Of a stretch of 64,000 nucleotides of DNA, positions 44,520 through 53,482 are shown in pieces (position 1 is the stretch's first letter; the number at the start of each line of letters is the position of its first letter). The notes below the pieces were generated by a model. The model saw nothing but the letters and a program-made list of their open reading frames with translations. It searched no databases and was not told the origin of the DNA. The stretch is from Phycisphaerae bacterium. GTDB taxonomy: Bacteria; Planctomycetota; Phycisphaerae; UBA1845; Fen-1342. Location of the stretch: NCBI GenBank assembly GCA_022072445.1, contig JAJVHV010000010.1, forward strand, positions 62,001-126,000. Direction: 5' to 3'. A program made the translations under genes and the position numbers.

Positions 44520-47500
44520 CTACCGGAACCAGACACGCACCGACTGGACAGCGCAGTCGAACACGACGACCCGGCCGCCCGGCGGCTCGACGAACACGCC
44601 GTCCATCATGAGTCTGGCAATCGGCCGGTCGCCCGGGACGCACAGCTCGAACCGCGCCGGGCGCGCCAAGGACAATTCCGGCGGCACGAAGCATATGAAG
44701 CGCTCATCGTCCCAATCCAGCGAATACGACAATGTTCCGAACGGCGTCGGGAATTGAATGACCATTGCGCCGTCGGGCTGATTCAACCAGCGCTTCGGGA
44801 CGCCCGCCGCGAGCACGAGCGTGTCGCCGCGCTCGTAGACGAACATGTTGCGGACGCTGTTGACGAAGTCGCCGCCGACCCAGGTGTGCGGCATGTCGCC
44901 GACGAAGCCGGGGTAGTTTTCGTCGCGGTAGGCGACCTCGCCCCATTGCGACCAGCCGGCCGGGCGCTGGTACTGGAAAAGCCAGTCGAGCAGCTCGTGG
45001 GCTTCGTCGGGCTTACCCATCAGCACGAACGCACCGACCAGGCGGACTTCGTAGGGCGTGAACTCGCGCCATTCGATTTTTCCGTCGCGGCGGTCGCGGA
45101 AGAACTTCAAGTAGCGCTCGAACGTGTTGGTGTGCTGCGGCTCGGGGATGCGGCCGCGCTCGCCGCAGGGGAAGACGCCGATGGCGGTCGAGGTGGCGTC
45201 GAAGTCGCCGAGTTCGGCGCAGCCGGGGATGTAGTCGATTTTGTGCAGGTCCATCGTCAGGCGCATCGAGTCATACATGCACTTTCGATAGTCGTCGGCG
45301 AGGGCTTGCCATTTTTCGGCGGGGGCTGCGGCGGCATTCTGTAGGGTGGGCTCGGCCCACCGGGGCTGGGAGGCGGTGCTGGCTGCCGGAGCGCTGTTGG
45401 GCTGAGCCCACCCTACGTCACTACGGCCGGTACGGGGCCCGGCCGCTACTTCGTTTGCCAGGTAGGCCGCGTCGGACAGGCCGCGGATGGTGAAGAAGCC
45501 GTCCCAGTAAGAGTGCATCGGCTTGGCGGAATAGCCCTCATGGCTGATCGATTCGGGCACCAGGCCGTAAAGCATACGTTTTTCGGGCGGGCCGTTCTTG
45601 AAATCGTCGGTCATGCGCTGGGCGCGCAGCGACTCGATGTAAGCGACGGCTCTTTCGACGCGCGGGAAGTGGCGCTCGAGGAACTCGCGGTCGTGCGTAA
45701 AGCGGTAGTAGGTCGCCACGCCGTAGATGTACTCGCCGTGGCTGTCGTTCTCGGGCACGGGGTCGGGGCCGCGCGAGTCGACGACGCAGGGGATCTTGCC
45801 GCTCGGGTACTGGAACGGGCCGTACCAGTCGAGGAAGTCGCGCAGTTTCGCGCCGTGGCCGGTGACGAGCAGGGCGGTGCCGGTGAGTGCCCCGTCGCGA
45901 ATCCAGCTTCGCTCGTAGGTGCGCGAGCCGGGCTGGATGCGCGGGCCGTCGGCGTTGATCAGAATGTAGTCCTGCATGGCGTGAAACGTCTCGGCGATCG
46001 CCCCCGCGCGCTGCGGCAACCACAATCGGGCCCGGCCTTTCCAACGATCATCACTGCGCTGCTGCAAGTCCATCATGCGCTCGGACAGCCGCGCTTCGGC
46101 GGCCTGCTCGCTCATCCCGCACGGGTCGTCGGCGGCGCTACGGTGAAGCGCGAGCGTGACCGGAATCGCCTGCGGCGTCGCGCGATCCGTTTCGAGGTCG
46201 AATGCGATCGCCGCGGAGCTGAAGTCGCCGCGCGCGCCTTCGGTCGGCGGCAGTTCGCCGCGCGCGAGGTGCTCGACGATCTCGCCGCCGGGCAGCGGGC
46301 TGGCCCCGAAACGAGCCAACCTCACCCAGGGCAACACCGGCCGCCCATCCGCCAGAACGAGCTGGTCGTTCCGCACGATCTCCCGCACGCGACTCGCGCC
46401 GCCGGTGAGGTTCAACTCGTGCCACGGCGGGAGTACCTGAAATGGCCGCAGCGCGAGGAAGAGCACCGGTCTGGCCCCCGCAGCGGGCCGGTCGCACAAG
46501 ACCGAGTAAGCCACGACGATGCGCGACTGCCCAGGCGGGCCATCGGCGGACGCTTCGATCCACAACGTGATGTCGCGAAACATCCAGCGCACCGACCGTC
46601 CAAGCGGGCTGTTCAACCGGTCGATCTGCGCGTCGGCCCAGGTGATCAGCCTGCCGTCGACGTAGAGGAAGGGCTCGAGCCGCGGACCGCCTTTGGCCAG
46701 CTCGATCGCGCCGGCGGCGTCCATCAGGGCTTCGTTGTCGTCGCCCTCGACGCCGATGACTGTCCAGGGCTGCTGCTCGCCGAGGAAGTAGCGCGGGTAC
46801 CAGCCGCGCGGGGCGTCGCGGGCGATGCGCGCGAACATCGCATTAGCGGATTGGCCGAACTCAGGTGGGGCGAGTTCGAGGCGCGTCAGGCCGACGCCGT
46901 TGTCGGTTGCGGCGGCGAGGATGCGGATGCGCAGGTGTGCGGCTTCGCCTTCGGGGATCTGTATGTATCGCCGGCCGCCGCGGGCGCCGCGGACGGTTGT
47001 GACCGTTTCGAAGGTCGTGCCGTCGAGCGACGCTTCGACGTCGAGGTCGCGCGGGTAGTTGGATTCATCCCAATCGATGATCAGGCCGCCGAATTCGCGA
47101 ATTCCACCGAGGTCGAGCGAGATCGTCGTTGGCGGCGGAGGGTCGCCGACGGAACGGCGCGGCCACGGAGGGCCGACGCTACGGGTGAGTTTCCAATCGG
47201 GCGGAAGTTCGACGGGGGCGTGGCTTCCGTCCTTCGAGTGTGAGAATGAGACGCGGATCGGCTGCGGCTCGCCGCGCGCCGGGATCGGCTCAAACGTGAG
47301 CTGGTCGAAGTCGATCGTGCCTTTGCCGCCGCTGCTGGCGGCGATGGCGATTTCGATCGCGCCGATCTTCGTCAGCGGCGTGTTGCCGCCGGCCGGGCCC
47401 CAGGCGAATCGAAAGCCGCGGGAGCGGAGCGTGACTTTTTTCCAGTCCGTCGGGAATTCGTACGCCCGCTGGTTGACCCACCAGACGTTCTCGCCGGACG

Positions 47501-47822
47501 GATCGAGCAGTTTGAATTCGAGGTTATTGGGCGGGCAGTCGCCGCGGATGTGGAAGCTGAAGCGGTAGTTTTCGGGCAGCTCAAGTGGCAGCGTGCGGCG
47601 GATGACGCAGAAGCCCGAACCGGCTTCGAAGTTGTAGGTGAGGCGGAGTGCGTTTCCATCGGCGCCGGCGACGGTCGCGAGCGAGGCGCTGACGCCGTCG
47701 GAGGGGTGGACGGACCACTCGGCTGGGTTGTCGCACGCGGAGACGAGCGTGGGTTGGGCTCGGGCGGCGAGAGGTGCAAGCGCGAGGCAGACGAAAGCGT
47801 GCTGAAAGCGCTTGCAAAGCAT
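44520..47822 (-). CDS. Large secreted six-hairpin glycosidase-like protein with lectin-like domains
   Basis: 1100 residues from the ATG at 47822. Signal peptide (MLCKRFQHAFVCLALAPLAARAQ). N-terminal carbohydrate-binding-like beta domain (25-180), then a discoidin/F5-8C-like domain (GLIIDWDESNYPRDLDVEASLDGTTFETV; about 230-320). The C-terminal half is an (alpha/alpha)6 toroid: SRTYERSWIRDGALTGTALLVTGHG, PCVVDSRGPDPVPENDSHGEYIYGVATYYRFTHD, MHSYWDGFFTIRGLSDAAYLA. Residues 802-827 are encoded by a 76-bp MITE-like repeat, and a short piece near residue 215 by another repeat family. It heads an operon with the glycoamylase-like gene. Substrate unknown; GH assignment needs profiles. Confidence 0.85.
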   Translation of the reverse strand: MLCKRFQHAFVCLALAPLAARAQPTLVSACDNPAEWSVHPSDGVSASLATVAGADGNALRLTYNFEAGSGFCVIRRTLPLELPENYRFSFHIRGDCPPNNLEFKLLDPSGENVWWVNQRAYEFPTDWKKVTLRSRGFRFAWGPAGGNTPLTKIGAIEIAIAASSGGKGTIDFDQLTFEPIPARGEPQPIRVSFSHSKDGSHAPVELPPDWKLTRSVGPPWPRRSVGDPPPPTTISLDLGGIREFGGLIIDWDESNYPRDLDVEASLDGTTFETVTTVRGARGGRRYIQIPEGEAAHLRIRILAAATDNGVGLTRLELAPPEFGQSANAMFARIARDAPRGWYPRYFLGEQQPWTVIGVEGDDNEALMDAAGAIELAKGGPRLEPFLYVDGRLITWADAQIDRLNSPLGRSVRWMFRDITLWIEASADGPPGQSRIVVAYSVLCDRPAAGARPVLFLALRPFQVLPPWHELNLTGGASRVREIVRNDQLVLADGRPVLPWVRLARFGASPLPGGEIVEHLARGELPPTEGARGDFSSAAIAFDLETDRATPQAIPVTLALHRSAADDPCGMSEQAAEARLSERMMDLQQRSDDRWKGRARLWLPQRAGAIAETFHAMQDYILINADGPRIQPGSRTYERSWIRDGALTGTALLVTGHGAKLRDFLDWYGPFQYPSGKIPCVVDSRGPDPVPENDSHGEYIYGVATYYRFTHDREFLERHFPRVERAVAYIESLRAQRMTDDFKNGPPEKRMLYGLVPESISHEGYSAKPMHSYWDGFFTIRGLSDAAYLANEVAAGPRTGRSDVGWAQPNSAPAASTASQPRWAEPTLQNAAAAPAEKWQALADDYRKCMYDSMRLTMDLHKIDYIPGCAELGDFDATSTAIGVFPCGERGRIPEPQHTNTFERYLKFFRDRRDGKIEWREFTPYEVRLVGAFVLMGKPDEAHELLDWLFQYQRPAGWSQWGEVAYRDENYPGFVGDMPHTWVGGDFVNSVRNMFVYERGDTLVLAAGVPKRWLNQPDGAMVIQFPTPFGTLSYSLDWDDERFICFVPPELSLARPARFELCVPGDRPIARLMMDGVFVEPPGGRVVVFDCAVQSVRVWFR
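45341..45416. mobile_element. 76-bp MITE-like palindromic element inside a coding region
   Basis: Starts GTAGGGTGGGCTC and ends GAGCCCACCCTAC, a perfect 13-bp terminal inverted repeat. The glycosidase reading frame passes through it without a stop, adding an Ala/Pro/Gln/Trp-rich stretch to the protein. No transposase gene is in the window. Confidence 0.75.
47164..47182. repeat. Copy of the GGCCGACGCTAC repeat inside the glycosidase gene
   Basis: CACGGAGGGCCGACGCTAC resembles the tandem repeat at 15458-15572 and, inverted, 38820. It is translated as part of the linker around GPPWPRRSV in the glycosidase. Confidence 0.6.
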
Positions 47823-48054
47823 GTGATTATCATCAGGGCTGGGAGGTCGTCAGGTCAATGGGGCGTGGGGTTGTGAGAAGGTGAAAACGTGTGGTCGATC
47901 GGGATCGGACGCCGGTTGCGGTATACTGCGGATTGCGGAGTTGTTTCGTCGGTAGGGCGGGGGTCCGTCGCAGTCTGATGCCCGGGGCGGGTTGAGGGCG
48001 GCTCGCGCCAACGGGCAGCGGCAAGAAGCCCGGTACGAACGCGAAAGTCGAGGC

Positions 48055-48136
48055 GCCGGCTGGAAGCCGGTGGCACCGGACCCGCTGGAAGCCGATAGCG
48101 CACGACAAACGCACCGGCTGGAAGCCGGTGGTACAG
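48055..48136. repeat. Palindromic repeats ACCGGCTGGAAGCCGGT
   Basis: In the 335-bp divergent gap 47823-48157, related palindromic blocks CCGGCTGGAAGCCGGTGG occur at 48056-48073, in degenerate form at 48081-48096, and at 48114-48131 (ACCGGCTTCCAGCCGGT on the other strand). The last ends 22 bp before the DAHP synthase start, so it lies in its promoter or leader. Confidence 0.7.
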
Positions 48137-48157
48137 TGATACACACGAGGGCAGAGC

Positions 48158-49174
48158 GTGATTGTCATCATGCAGTCCGGGGCGAGCCGCGGCGACGTCG
48201 ATCACGTCGTCGGACTGATCCGTCAATATGGGCTTCGCGACCACGTGATTGTCGGAACCGACCGCACGGTGGTGGCAGCGATCGGCGACAAGCGCAGCGT
48301 GGACATGTCGGCGATTGAGAACGCACCGCAGGTGGAGCGGGTCGTGCCGATCCTGGCGCCGTACAAGGTGGCCAGCAAGGAGGTCAAGAAAGAGCCGTCG
48401 GTGATTCCGATCGGGCGCGGGGCGAGCGTCGGCGGAGCGCGGGTCGCGATGATCGCCGGCCCGTGCAGCGTGGAATCGCGCCAGCAGGTGCTGGAGGTGG
48501 CGCAGGCCGTGAAGGAGGCGGGCGCGGTCGGTCTGCGCGGCGGGGCGTTCAAGCCGCGGACGAATCCCTATCAGTTTCAGGGACTGGGCGAGCAGGCGCT
48601 GGAGTATCTGGCGGAGGCGGGCGCTGCGACGGGGCTGGCGGTCGTAACTGAGGTGATGAGCATTGATCAGGTCGAGCTGGTGAGCCGTTACTCCGACGTG
48701 CTGCAGATCGGTACGCGCAACATGCACAACTTCAACCTGCTGGTGGCGTGCGGGCGCAGTCCGCGGCCGGTGCTGCTGAAGCGCGGCTGGAGCGCGACGC
48801 TGGAGGAGTTCCTGCTGGCGGCGGAGTACGTGATCAACGCCGGCAATCCCAACGTGATCCTGTGCGAGCGCGGCATCCGCACGCAGGAGACGTACGTGCG
48901 GAACACGCTGCCGCTGGCCGTGATTCCGGCGGTGAAGCGGGCCAGCCACCTGCCGATCGTGATCGACCCGTCGCAGGGCACGGGACACGCGTACATGGTG
49001 CCCGCGATGTGCCGGGCGTCGATTGCCGCAGGGGCCGACGGGCTGCTGATCGAGGTACACGGCGATCCGGAGCATGCGCTGACCGATGGTGCCCAGTCGA
49101 TCACGCCGGAGGTGTTCGCCGAGACGACGCGGCAATGCCGGGCGATTGCGGCGGCGGTGGGGCGGGAGATGTAG
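48158..49174 (+). CDS. aroF: 3-deoxy-7-phosphoheptulonate synthase (DAHP synthase, type I beta), copy 1
   Basis: 338 residues from GTG 48158. It condenses phosphoenolpyruvate and erythrose-4-phosphate, the first step of the shikimate pathway. The N-terminal ferredoxin-like regulatory domain (IVIMQSGASRGDVDHVVGLIRQYGL...VVPILAPYKVASKE) is that of Thermotoga-type enzymes. The barrel has IAGPCSVES, LRGGAFKPRTNPYQFQGLG, QIGTRNMHNFNLL, LLKRGWSATLEEFLLAAEYV, ILCERGIRT, VIDPSQGTGH and GLLIEVHGDPEHALTDG, which include the PEP, E4P and metal ligands. A second copy lies at 58221-59234. Single gene. Confidence 0.96.
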   Translation: MIVIMQSGASRGDVDHVVGLIRQYGLRDHVIVGTDRTVVAAIGDKRSVDMSAIENAPQVERVVPILAPYKVASKEVKKEPSVIPIGRGASVGGARVAMIAGPCSVESRQQVLEVAQAVKEAGAVGLRGGAFKPRTNPYQFQGLGEQALEYLAEAGAATGLAVVTEVMSIDQVELVSRYSDVLQIGTRNMHNFNLLVACGRSPRPVLLKRGWSATLEEFLLAAEYVINAGNPNVILCERGIRTQETYVRNTLPLAVIPAVKRASHLPIVIDPSQGTGHAYMVPAMCRASIAAGADGLLIEVHGDPEHALTDGAQSITPEVFAETTRQCRAIAAAVGREM

Positions 49175-49235
49175 CGGCGAGGCACGGAGCCACGAAGCGA
49201 CGGAGGCTTCAGGTCCGGGGTTCAGGTTTCAGGGG

Positions 49236-49287
49236 CGAAGGCGGCTGCTCACATTCCAAGGCGGAGTGCAGCCGAAGGCGGCTGCTC
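49236..49287. repeat. Short direct repeat, 37-bp period
   Basis: CGAAGGCGGCTGCTC occurs at 49236-49250 and 49273-49287 in the convergent gap between the DAHP synthase and prepilin-like genes. Confidence 0.6.
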
Positions 49288-49307
49288 TACGTTCCATTAC
49301 GCCTCCA

Positions 49308-50096
49308 TTACGGCAGGGGCGGGGTGCGGGAGGGGTCGTCGCGTTCGGCGTAGTCGGCGGCGACCATGATTTCGTTCAGGCGGCGCTCCATCGTGTCGGG
49401 GAAGCCGTAGTAATCCTGCTCGCGGATGGAGAGCACGTTCTCCCGGTTTTCGAAGCGGAGCACGTGGCCTTCGAGATACAGGATGTTCACGCGGCGGGCG
49501 TCGTGGTTGGTGCGCGTGAAATCGCCGGGGCCGAGGCTGTTGGCGTCCAGGGCCAGCGCGCGGGCGGGGAATTTCAGGTCGTTGAAGCCGAGGTGGTCGA
49601 GCCGGTCGCGCGTGGTCTGATCCCGCTGGCGATAGAGGTACGAACAGAAGGCGTCTTCGTCGGGCTGGCGGACGATCTTTTCCAGTTCTTCGCTCGGGTC
49701 ATTCGTGTCATCGGCCGGGCAATAGAGAACTTTCGGCTGCGTCAGATCATGCTGAATGAGCGCTCCGAGACCGAGCGGAGCGCGTTTTCCGCCGATCCAC
49801 ACCTGGTTGGTGGCCCACTCGTCCCAGTTCTGCGCTGCGAAGGGCATCTGCTCGGCGGGGCCGCGCGGGATGGCATCGCCGTTCTGCTGGGCGTAGAGGT
49901 GGACTCCGGTGCCGGCCTGGCGGAGGTTCGAGCCGCAGATCGTGAGCTTGGACTGGGCGCGGGCCCGGTTGAGCGAGGGCAGCAGGATCGCGATCAGCAG
50001 GGCGATGATCGCGACGACGACGAGCAGCTCGACCAGCGTGAAGGCGCTGCGGCGGCAGCCGAGAGAAAGCTCGAACCGGGCGGGGCGATGGGTCAT
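49308..50096 (-). CDS. Prepilin-like protein with N-terminal methylation motif
   Basis: 262 residues from the ATG at 50096; the frame upstream belongs to the antisense of the prolyl oligopeptidase and is rejected. The N-terminus has the class III/IV prepilin cleavage site and helix, AFTLVELLVVVAIIALLIAI, preceded by a short basic leader; the Phe becomes residue 1 after cleavage and methylation. A planctomycete type II pseudopilin-like head follows (GVHLYAQQNGDAIPRG, VLYCPADDTNDPSEELEKI, HDARRVNILYLEGHVLRF), typical of the DUF1559-like/H-X9-DG protein group (RVNILYLEGHV resembles VNVLFADGHV). No secretion genes are nearby. Confidence 0.88.
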   Translation of the reverse strand: MTHRPARFELSLGCRRSAFTLVELLVVVAIIALLIAILLPSLNRARAQSKLTICGSNLRQAGTGVHLYAQQNGDAIPRGPAEQMPFAAQNWDEWATNQVWIGGKRAPLGLGALIQHDLTQPKVLYCPADDTNDPSEELEKIVRQPDEDAFCSYLYRQRDQTTRDRLDHLGFNDLKFPARALALDANSLGPGDFTRTNHDARRVNILYLEGHVLRFENRENVLSIREQDYYGFPDTMERRLNEIMVAADYAERDDPSRTPPLP

Positions 50097-50243
50097 GGGG
50101 GCCACTCCACAACGACGCCGGCGGGATCGGGGCGCGGCGCCGCACTCGCGTGTGCGGGCATTCTGGAGCATAATGCGGATGCAAACAAGCGCCCACGACG
50201 GCCGCCCGAGAGCCCGGCGGCCGGCATCTGGAGAAACACGGCC

Positions 50244-52400
50244 ATGACGCGTTGGATGAAGCTGAGCGGTCTGCTGCTGCTGTCGTCGATTCTCGCCGCG
50301 GCCCAGGTGGCCCAGGAGCGGCGGCTGGCGTATCCGGCGACAACAAAGGGCGACGTGGTCGACGACTACCACGGCACGAAGGTGGCCGATCCGTATCGCT
50401 GGCTGGAGGATCTGGATGGGGCGGCGACGCGGACGTGGATCGAAGCGCAAAACGAAGTGACCAACCGGTATCTGGCGGGAATTCCGGCGCGCGAAAAGAT
50501 CAAGCAGCGGCTGACGAAGCTGTGGGACTATGAGCGCTACAGCGAGCCGTATCGCGAGGGGCAGCGTTACTTCTATTCGAAGAACAACGGATTGCAGAAT
50601 CAGTCGGTGATCTACGTGCTGGAAGCGCTGGAGGGCGAGCCGCGGACGCTGATCGATCCGAACGAGTGGTCGAAGGACGGCACGGTGTCGCTGGGCGGGA
50701 TGTCGGTAAGCGACGACGGCAAGCTCGCTGCCTACGCCAAGAGCGACGGCGGCTCGGACTGGCGGACGTACTACGTGCGCGACGTCGGCAGCGGCAAGGA
50801 CCTGAACGACAAGCTGGAGTGGGTGAAATTCTCGGGGGCGGCCTGGACGATCGACGGCAAGGGATTTTTCTACAGCCGCTACGACGCGCCGAAAGGCGAC
50901 AAGCTCGAGGAAGTCAACAAGTTTCAGAAACTGTACTATCACGCCGTCGGCACGCCGCAGGCGGACGACGCACTGGTGTACAAGCGTGACGACCAGGCGG
51001 AGTGGGGGTTTGGAGGGCAGGTAACCGAGGATGGCAAGTACCTGATCATCTCGATCTCGCAGGGCACCGAGCGCGGGAACCGGATTTACTATCGCGAGAT
51101 CGCGGCGGGCGGCGGCGCGTCGCCGTGGGGGCCGGTGGTCGAGCTGCTGAACGAATTTGACGCCGAGAATGACTTTGTCGGCAACGACGGGCCGGTGTTC
51201 TGGTTCAAGACCGACAACGGCGCGCCGCGCTATCGCGTGATCGCGGTCGATACGCGGCAGCCGGCGGCAGCGAACTGGAAGACGGTGATTCCTGAGTCCG
51301 CCGACACGCTTCAGAGCGTGAACGTGATCAACGACCAGTTCGTGGCGAACTACCTGAAAGACGCTCGCTCGCTGGTGAAGACGTTTGACCTGGCGGGCAA
51401 GCACATCCGCGACGTCGATCTGCCGGGGATCGGGACGGCGAGCGGTTTTTCGGGCAAGCGGCGCGACAAGGAGACGTTCTACTCGTTCAATAGCTTCACC
51501 GATCCGGGCACGATCTACCGCTACGACCTGACCAGCGGCAAGAGCAGCGTTTTCCGCAAGCTGACGGTGGACTTCAAGCCCGAGGACTATGAAACCAAGC
51601 AGGTTTTCTACGCGGGCAAGGACGGGACCAAGATCCCGATGTTCATCACGCACCGTAAGGGGCTGAAGCTGACGGGCGACAACCCGACGCTGCTGTACGG
51701 CTATGGCGGATTCAACATTTCGCTGTCGCCGCGTTTTTCGGTGACGAATCTGGTGTGGATGGAGATGGGCGGCGTGTTCGCGCAGCCGAATCTGCGTGGC
51801 GGCGGCGAGTATGGCAAGAGCTGGCACGACGCCGGACGGCTGGCGAACAAGCAGAACGTGTTTGACGATTTCTGTGCGGCGGCGGAGTGGCTGATCGCCA
51901 ACAAGTACACGTCGTCGCAGCGGCTGGCGATTTCGGGCGGGAGCAACGGCGGGCTGCTGGTCGGTGCGTGCATGACGCAGCGGCCGGAGCTGTTCGGGGC
52001 GGCGCTGCCGGCGGTGGGCGTGATGGACATGCTGCGGTTCCACAAGTTCACGATCGGCTGGGCGTGGGTGAGCGACTACGGCAGCGCTGAGAAGCCGGAG
52101 CAGTTCAAATGGCTGCACGCCTACAGCCCGCTGCACAACATCAAGCCGGGCGTGAAGTATCCGGCCACGCTGATCACCACCGGCGACCACGACGACCGCG
52201 TCGTGCCGTCGCACAGCTTCAAGTTTGCGGCGGCGCTGCAGGCGGCGCAGGCCGGCGCCGCGCCGACGCTGATTCGCATCGAGACGCGGGCCGGGCACGG
52301 CGCGGGCAAGCCGACGGCGATGCTGATCGAGGAGCAGGCGGACCGGCTGGCGTTCATGACGCGCACGCTGGGGATGGAGGCGGCGGCGGGGCAGCAGTGA
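50244..52400 (+). CDS. Prolyl oligopeptidase family serine peptidase (S9A)
   Basis: 718 residues from ATG 50244. The signal peptide (MTRWMKLSGLLLLSSILAAAQ) predicts periplasmic or secreted location. The peptidase cuts short peptides after Pro. An N-terminal segment YPATTKGDVVDDYHGTKVADPYRWLED and a seven-bladed propeller precede the alpha/beta-hydrolase: YGYGGFNISLSPRFS, GGGEYGKSWHDAGRL, ISGGSNGGLLVG (nucleophile Ser), TGDHDDRVVPSHSFKFAA (Asp) and RAGHGAGKP (His). All three catalytic residues are present, and length is as expected. Single gene, divergent from the prepilin-like gene over 147 bp. Confidence 0.95.
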   Translation: MTRWMKLSGLLLLSSILAAAQVAQERRLAYPATTKGDVVDDYHGTKVADPYRWLEDLDGAATRTWIEAQNEVTNRYLAGIPAREKIKQRLTKLWDYERYSEPYREGQRYFYSKNNGLQNQSVIYVLEALEGEPRTLIDPNEWSKDGTVSLGGMSVSDDGKLAAYAKSDGGSDWRTYYVRDVGSGKDLNDKLEWVKFSGAAWTIDGKGFFYSRYDAPKGDKLEEVNKFQKLYYHAVGTPQADDALVYKRDDQAEWGFGGQVTEDGKYLIISISQGTERGNRIYYREIAAGGGASPWGPVVELLNEFDAENDFVGNDGPVFWFKTDNGAPRYRVIAVDTRQPAAANWKTVIPESADTLQSVNVINDQFVANYLKDARSLVKTFDLAGKHIRDVDLPGIGTASGFSGKRRDKETFYSFNSFTDPGTIYRYDLTSGKSSVFRKLTVDFKPEDYETKQVFYAGKDGTKIPMFITHRKGLKLTGDNPTLLYGYGGFNISLSPRFSVTNLVWMEMGGVFAQPNLRGGGEYGKSWHDAGRLANKQNVFDDFCAAAEWLIANKYTSSQRLAISGGSNGGLLVGACMTQRPELFGAALPAVGVMDMLRFHKFTIGWAWVSDYGSAEKPEQFKWLHAYSPLHNIKPGVKYPATLITTGDHDDRVVPSHSFKFAAALQAAQAGAAPTLIRIETRAGHGAGKPTAMLIEEQADRLAFMTRTLGMEAAAGQQ

Positions 52401-52442
52401 CGAGAAACAAGGGAACAGGGAATAGGGAACAGAGGCGCGTGC

Positions 52443-52487
52443 CTGGACTTGAAGGAGCTGGAGAATGGTGGGGCGCGTCGTGAAGAC
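52443..52487 (+). pseudogene. Fragment duplicated from the downstream AlkD-like gene
   Basis: CTGGACTTGAAGGAGCTGGA and the bases up to 52487 match 53149-53195 of the AlkD-like gene (codons near LDLKELEKLVGRVVK) except for a two-base deletion that breaks the frame. It stands 260 bp before that gene. Confidence 0.75.
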
Positions 52488-52530
52488 TGGTGTACTGCCT
52501 CAGAAACATTGCGCCCTATTCGGTTTGGGG

Positions 52531-52620
52531 AGCATCGGCCTCTGGCCGGTGCGCATCGCCTCTGGCCGGTGCGCATCGCCTCTGGCCGGTGCGCATCGCC
52601 TCTGGCCGGTGCGAATGCGG
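52531..52620. repeat. Tandem 20-bp repeat
   Basis: The unit TCTGGCCGGTGCGCATCGCC is repeated at 52541, 52561, 52581 and, degenerating at its end, 52601. It sits between the duplicated fragment and the AlkD-like gene. The 304-bp gap has no other feature. Confidence 0.8.
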
Positions 52621-52704
52621 CGTTCGCACCGGCGAGCCGCCTTGGTTCCCGTCTCCCGCGCGGTTGTAAATTCGAGGCGCTACAGGCAAATCTGGAGTTG
52701 ACTC

Positions 52705-53427
52705 ATGAGTGCATCGGGATTCGTTGCCGAGCAGATCGTGGAGGAACTCGCGAAGTTGGGAAACGCGGGCTACAAGCGGACGATGCTGAACCACGGCGCG
52801 ACAGAGCCGTTTTTCGGCGTCAAGATCTCCGAACTCAAGAAGTATCAAAAGAAGATCAAGAAGGATTACCAGCTCGCGCTCGATCTGTATGCATCGGGCA
52901 TCGGCGATGCGATGTACCTGGCCGGTCTCATCGCCGATGAAACCCGCATGACGAAGAAGGACCTTCAGCGGTGGATGAAGCAGGCTTCGTGGGGGATGCT
53001 GAGCGAATACACGGTGCCGTGGATCGCGGGCGAGAGCCGGTTCGGGCGCGAGCTGGGGCTGGAGTGGATCGACTCGGACGACGAGGTGGTCGCCGCAGCC
53101 GGGTGGGCGACGCTGTCGAGCATGGTGGCGGTGAAACCGGACGATGAGCTGGACTTGAAGGAGCTGGAGAAACTGGTGGGGCGCGTCGTGAAGACGATTC
53201 ATGCCTGTCCCAATCGCGCACGCTACACGATGAACGGTTTTCTCATCGCCGTGGGCTGCTACGTCGCGCCGCTGTCGGAGAAGGCCGCGGCGGCGGCGGA
53301 GAAGATCGGGAAGGTCGAAGTCGACATGGGTAACACGTCGTGCAAGGTGCCGGACGCGTCGGCGTATATCGCGAAAGTGGCGAAGATGAAACGGATCGGG
53401 CGGAAGCGGGCGACGGCGCGGTGTTGA
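52705..53427 (+). CDS. DNA alkylation repair (AlkD-like HEAT repeat) protein
   Basis: 240 residues from ATG 52705. The family is an all-helical solenoid; AlkD of Bacillus removes alkylated bases by flipping-free DNA glycosylase chemistry, though many members have no tested activity. Recognisable parts are FFGVKISELKKYQKKIKKDYQLALDLYASGIGDAMYLAGLIADE, MTKKDLQRWMKQA, VAAAGWATLSSMVAVKP and YTMNGFLIAVGCYV. Cytoplasmic. A partial duplicate of its codons sits 260 bp upstream. It converges on the GT2 gene with 55 bp between. Confidence 0.82.
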   Translation: MSASGFVAEQIVEELAKLGNAGYKRTMLNHGATEPFFGVKISELKKYQKKIKKDYQLALDLYASGIGDAMYLAGLIADETRMTKKDLQRWMKQASWGMLSEYTVPWIAGESRFGRELGLEWIDSDDEVVAAAGWATLSSMVAVKPDDELDLKELEKLVGRVVKTIHACPNRARYTMNGFLIAVGCYVAPLSEKAAAAAEKIGKVEVDMGNTSCKVPDASAYIAKVAKMKRIGRKRATARC

Positions 53428-53482
53428 GCGGGCGACCAAGCCAGAAGAGGTGCTGCCGAGGCGCGAGACAATCACTGCGGGA

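Noticed and set aside
50097-52298. Extension of the prepilin-like gene far upstream
   Set aside because: It is antisense to the prolyl oligopeptidase; the prepilin leader starts cleanly at 50096.
52541-52620. CRISPR-like array before the AlkD-like gene
   Set aside because: 20-bp units directly adjacent with no spacers.
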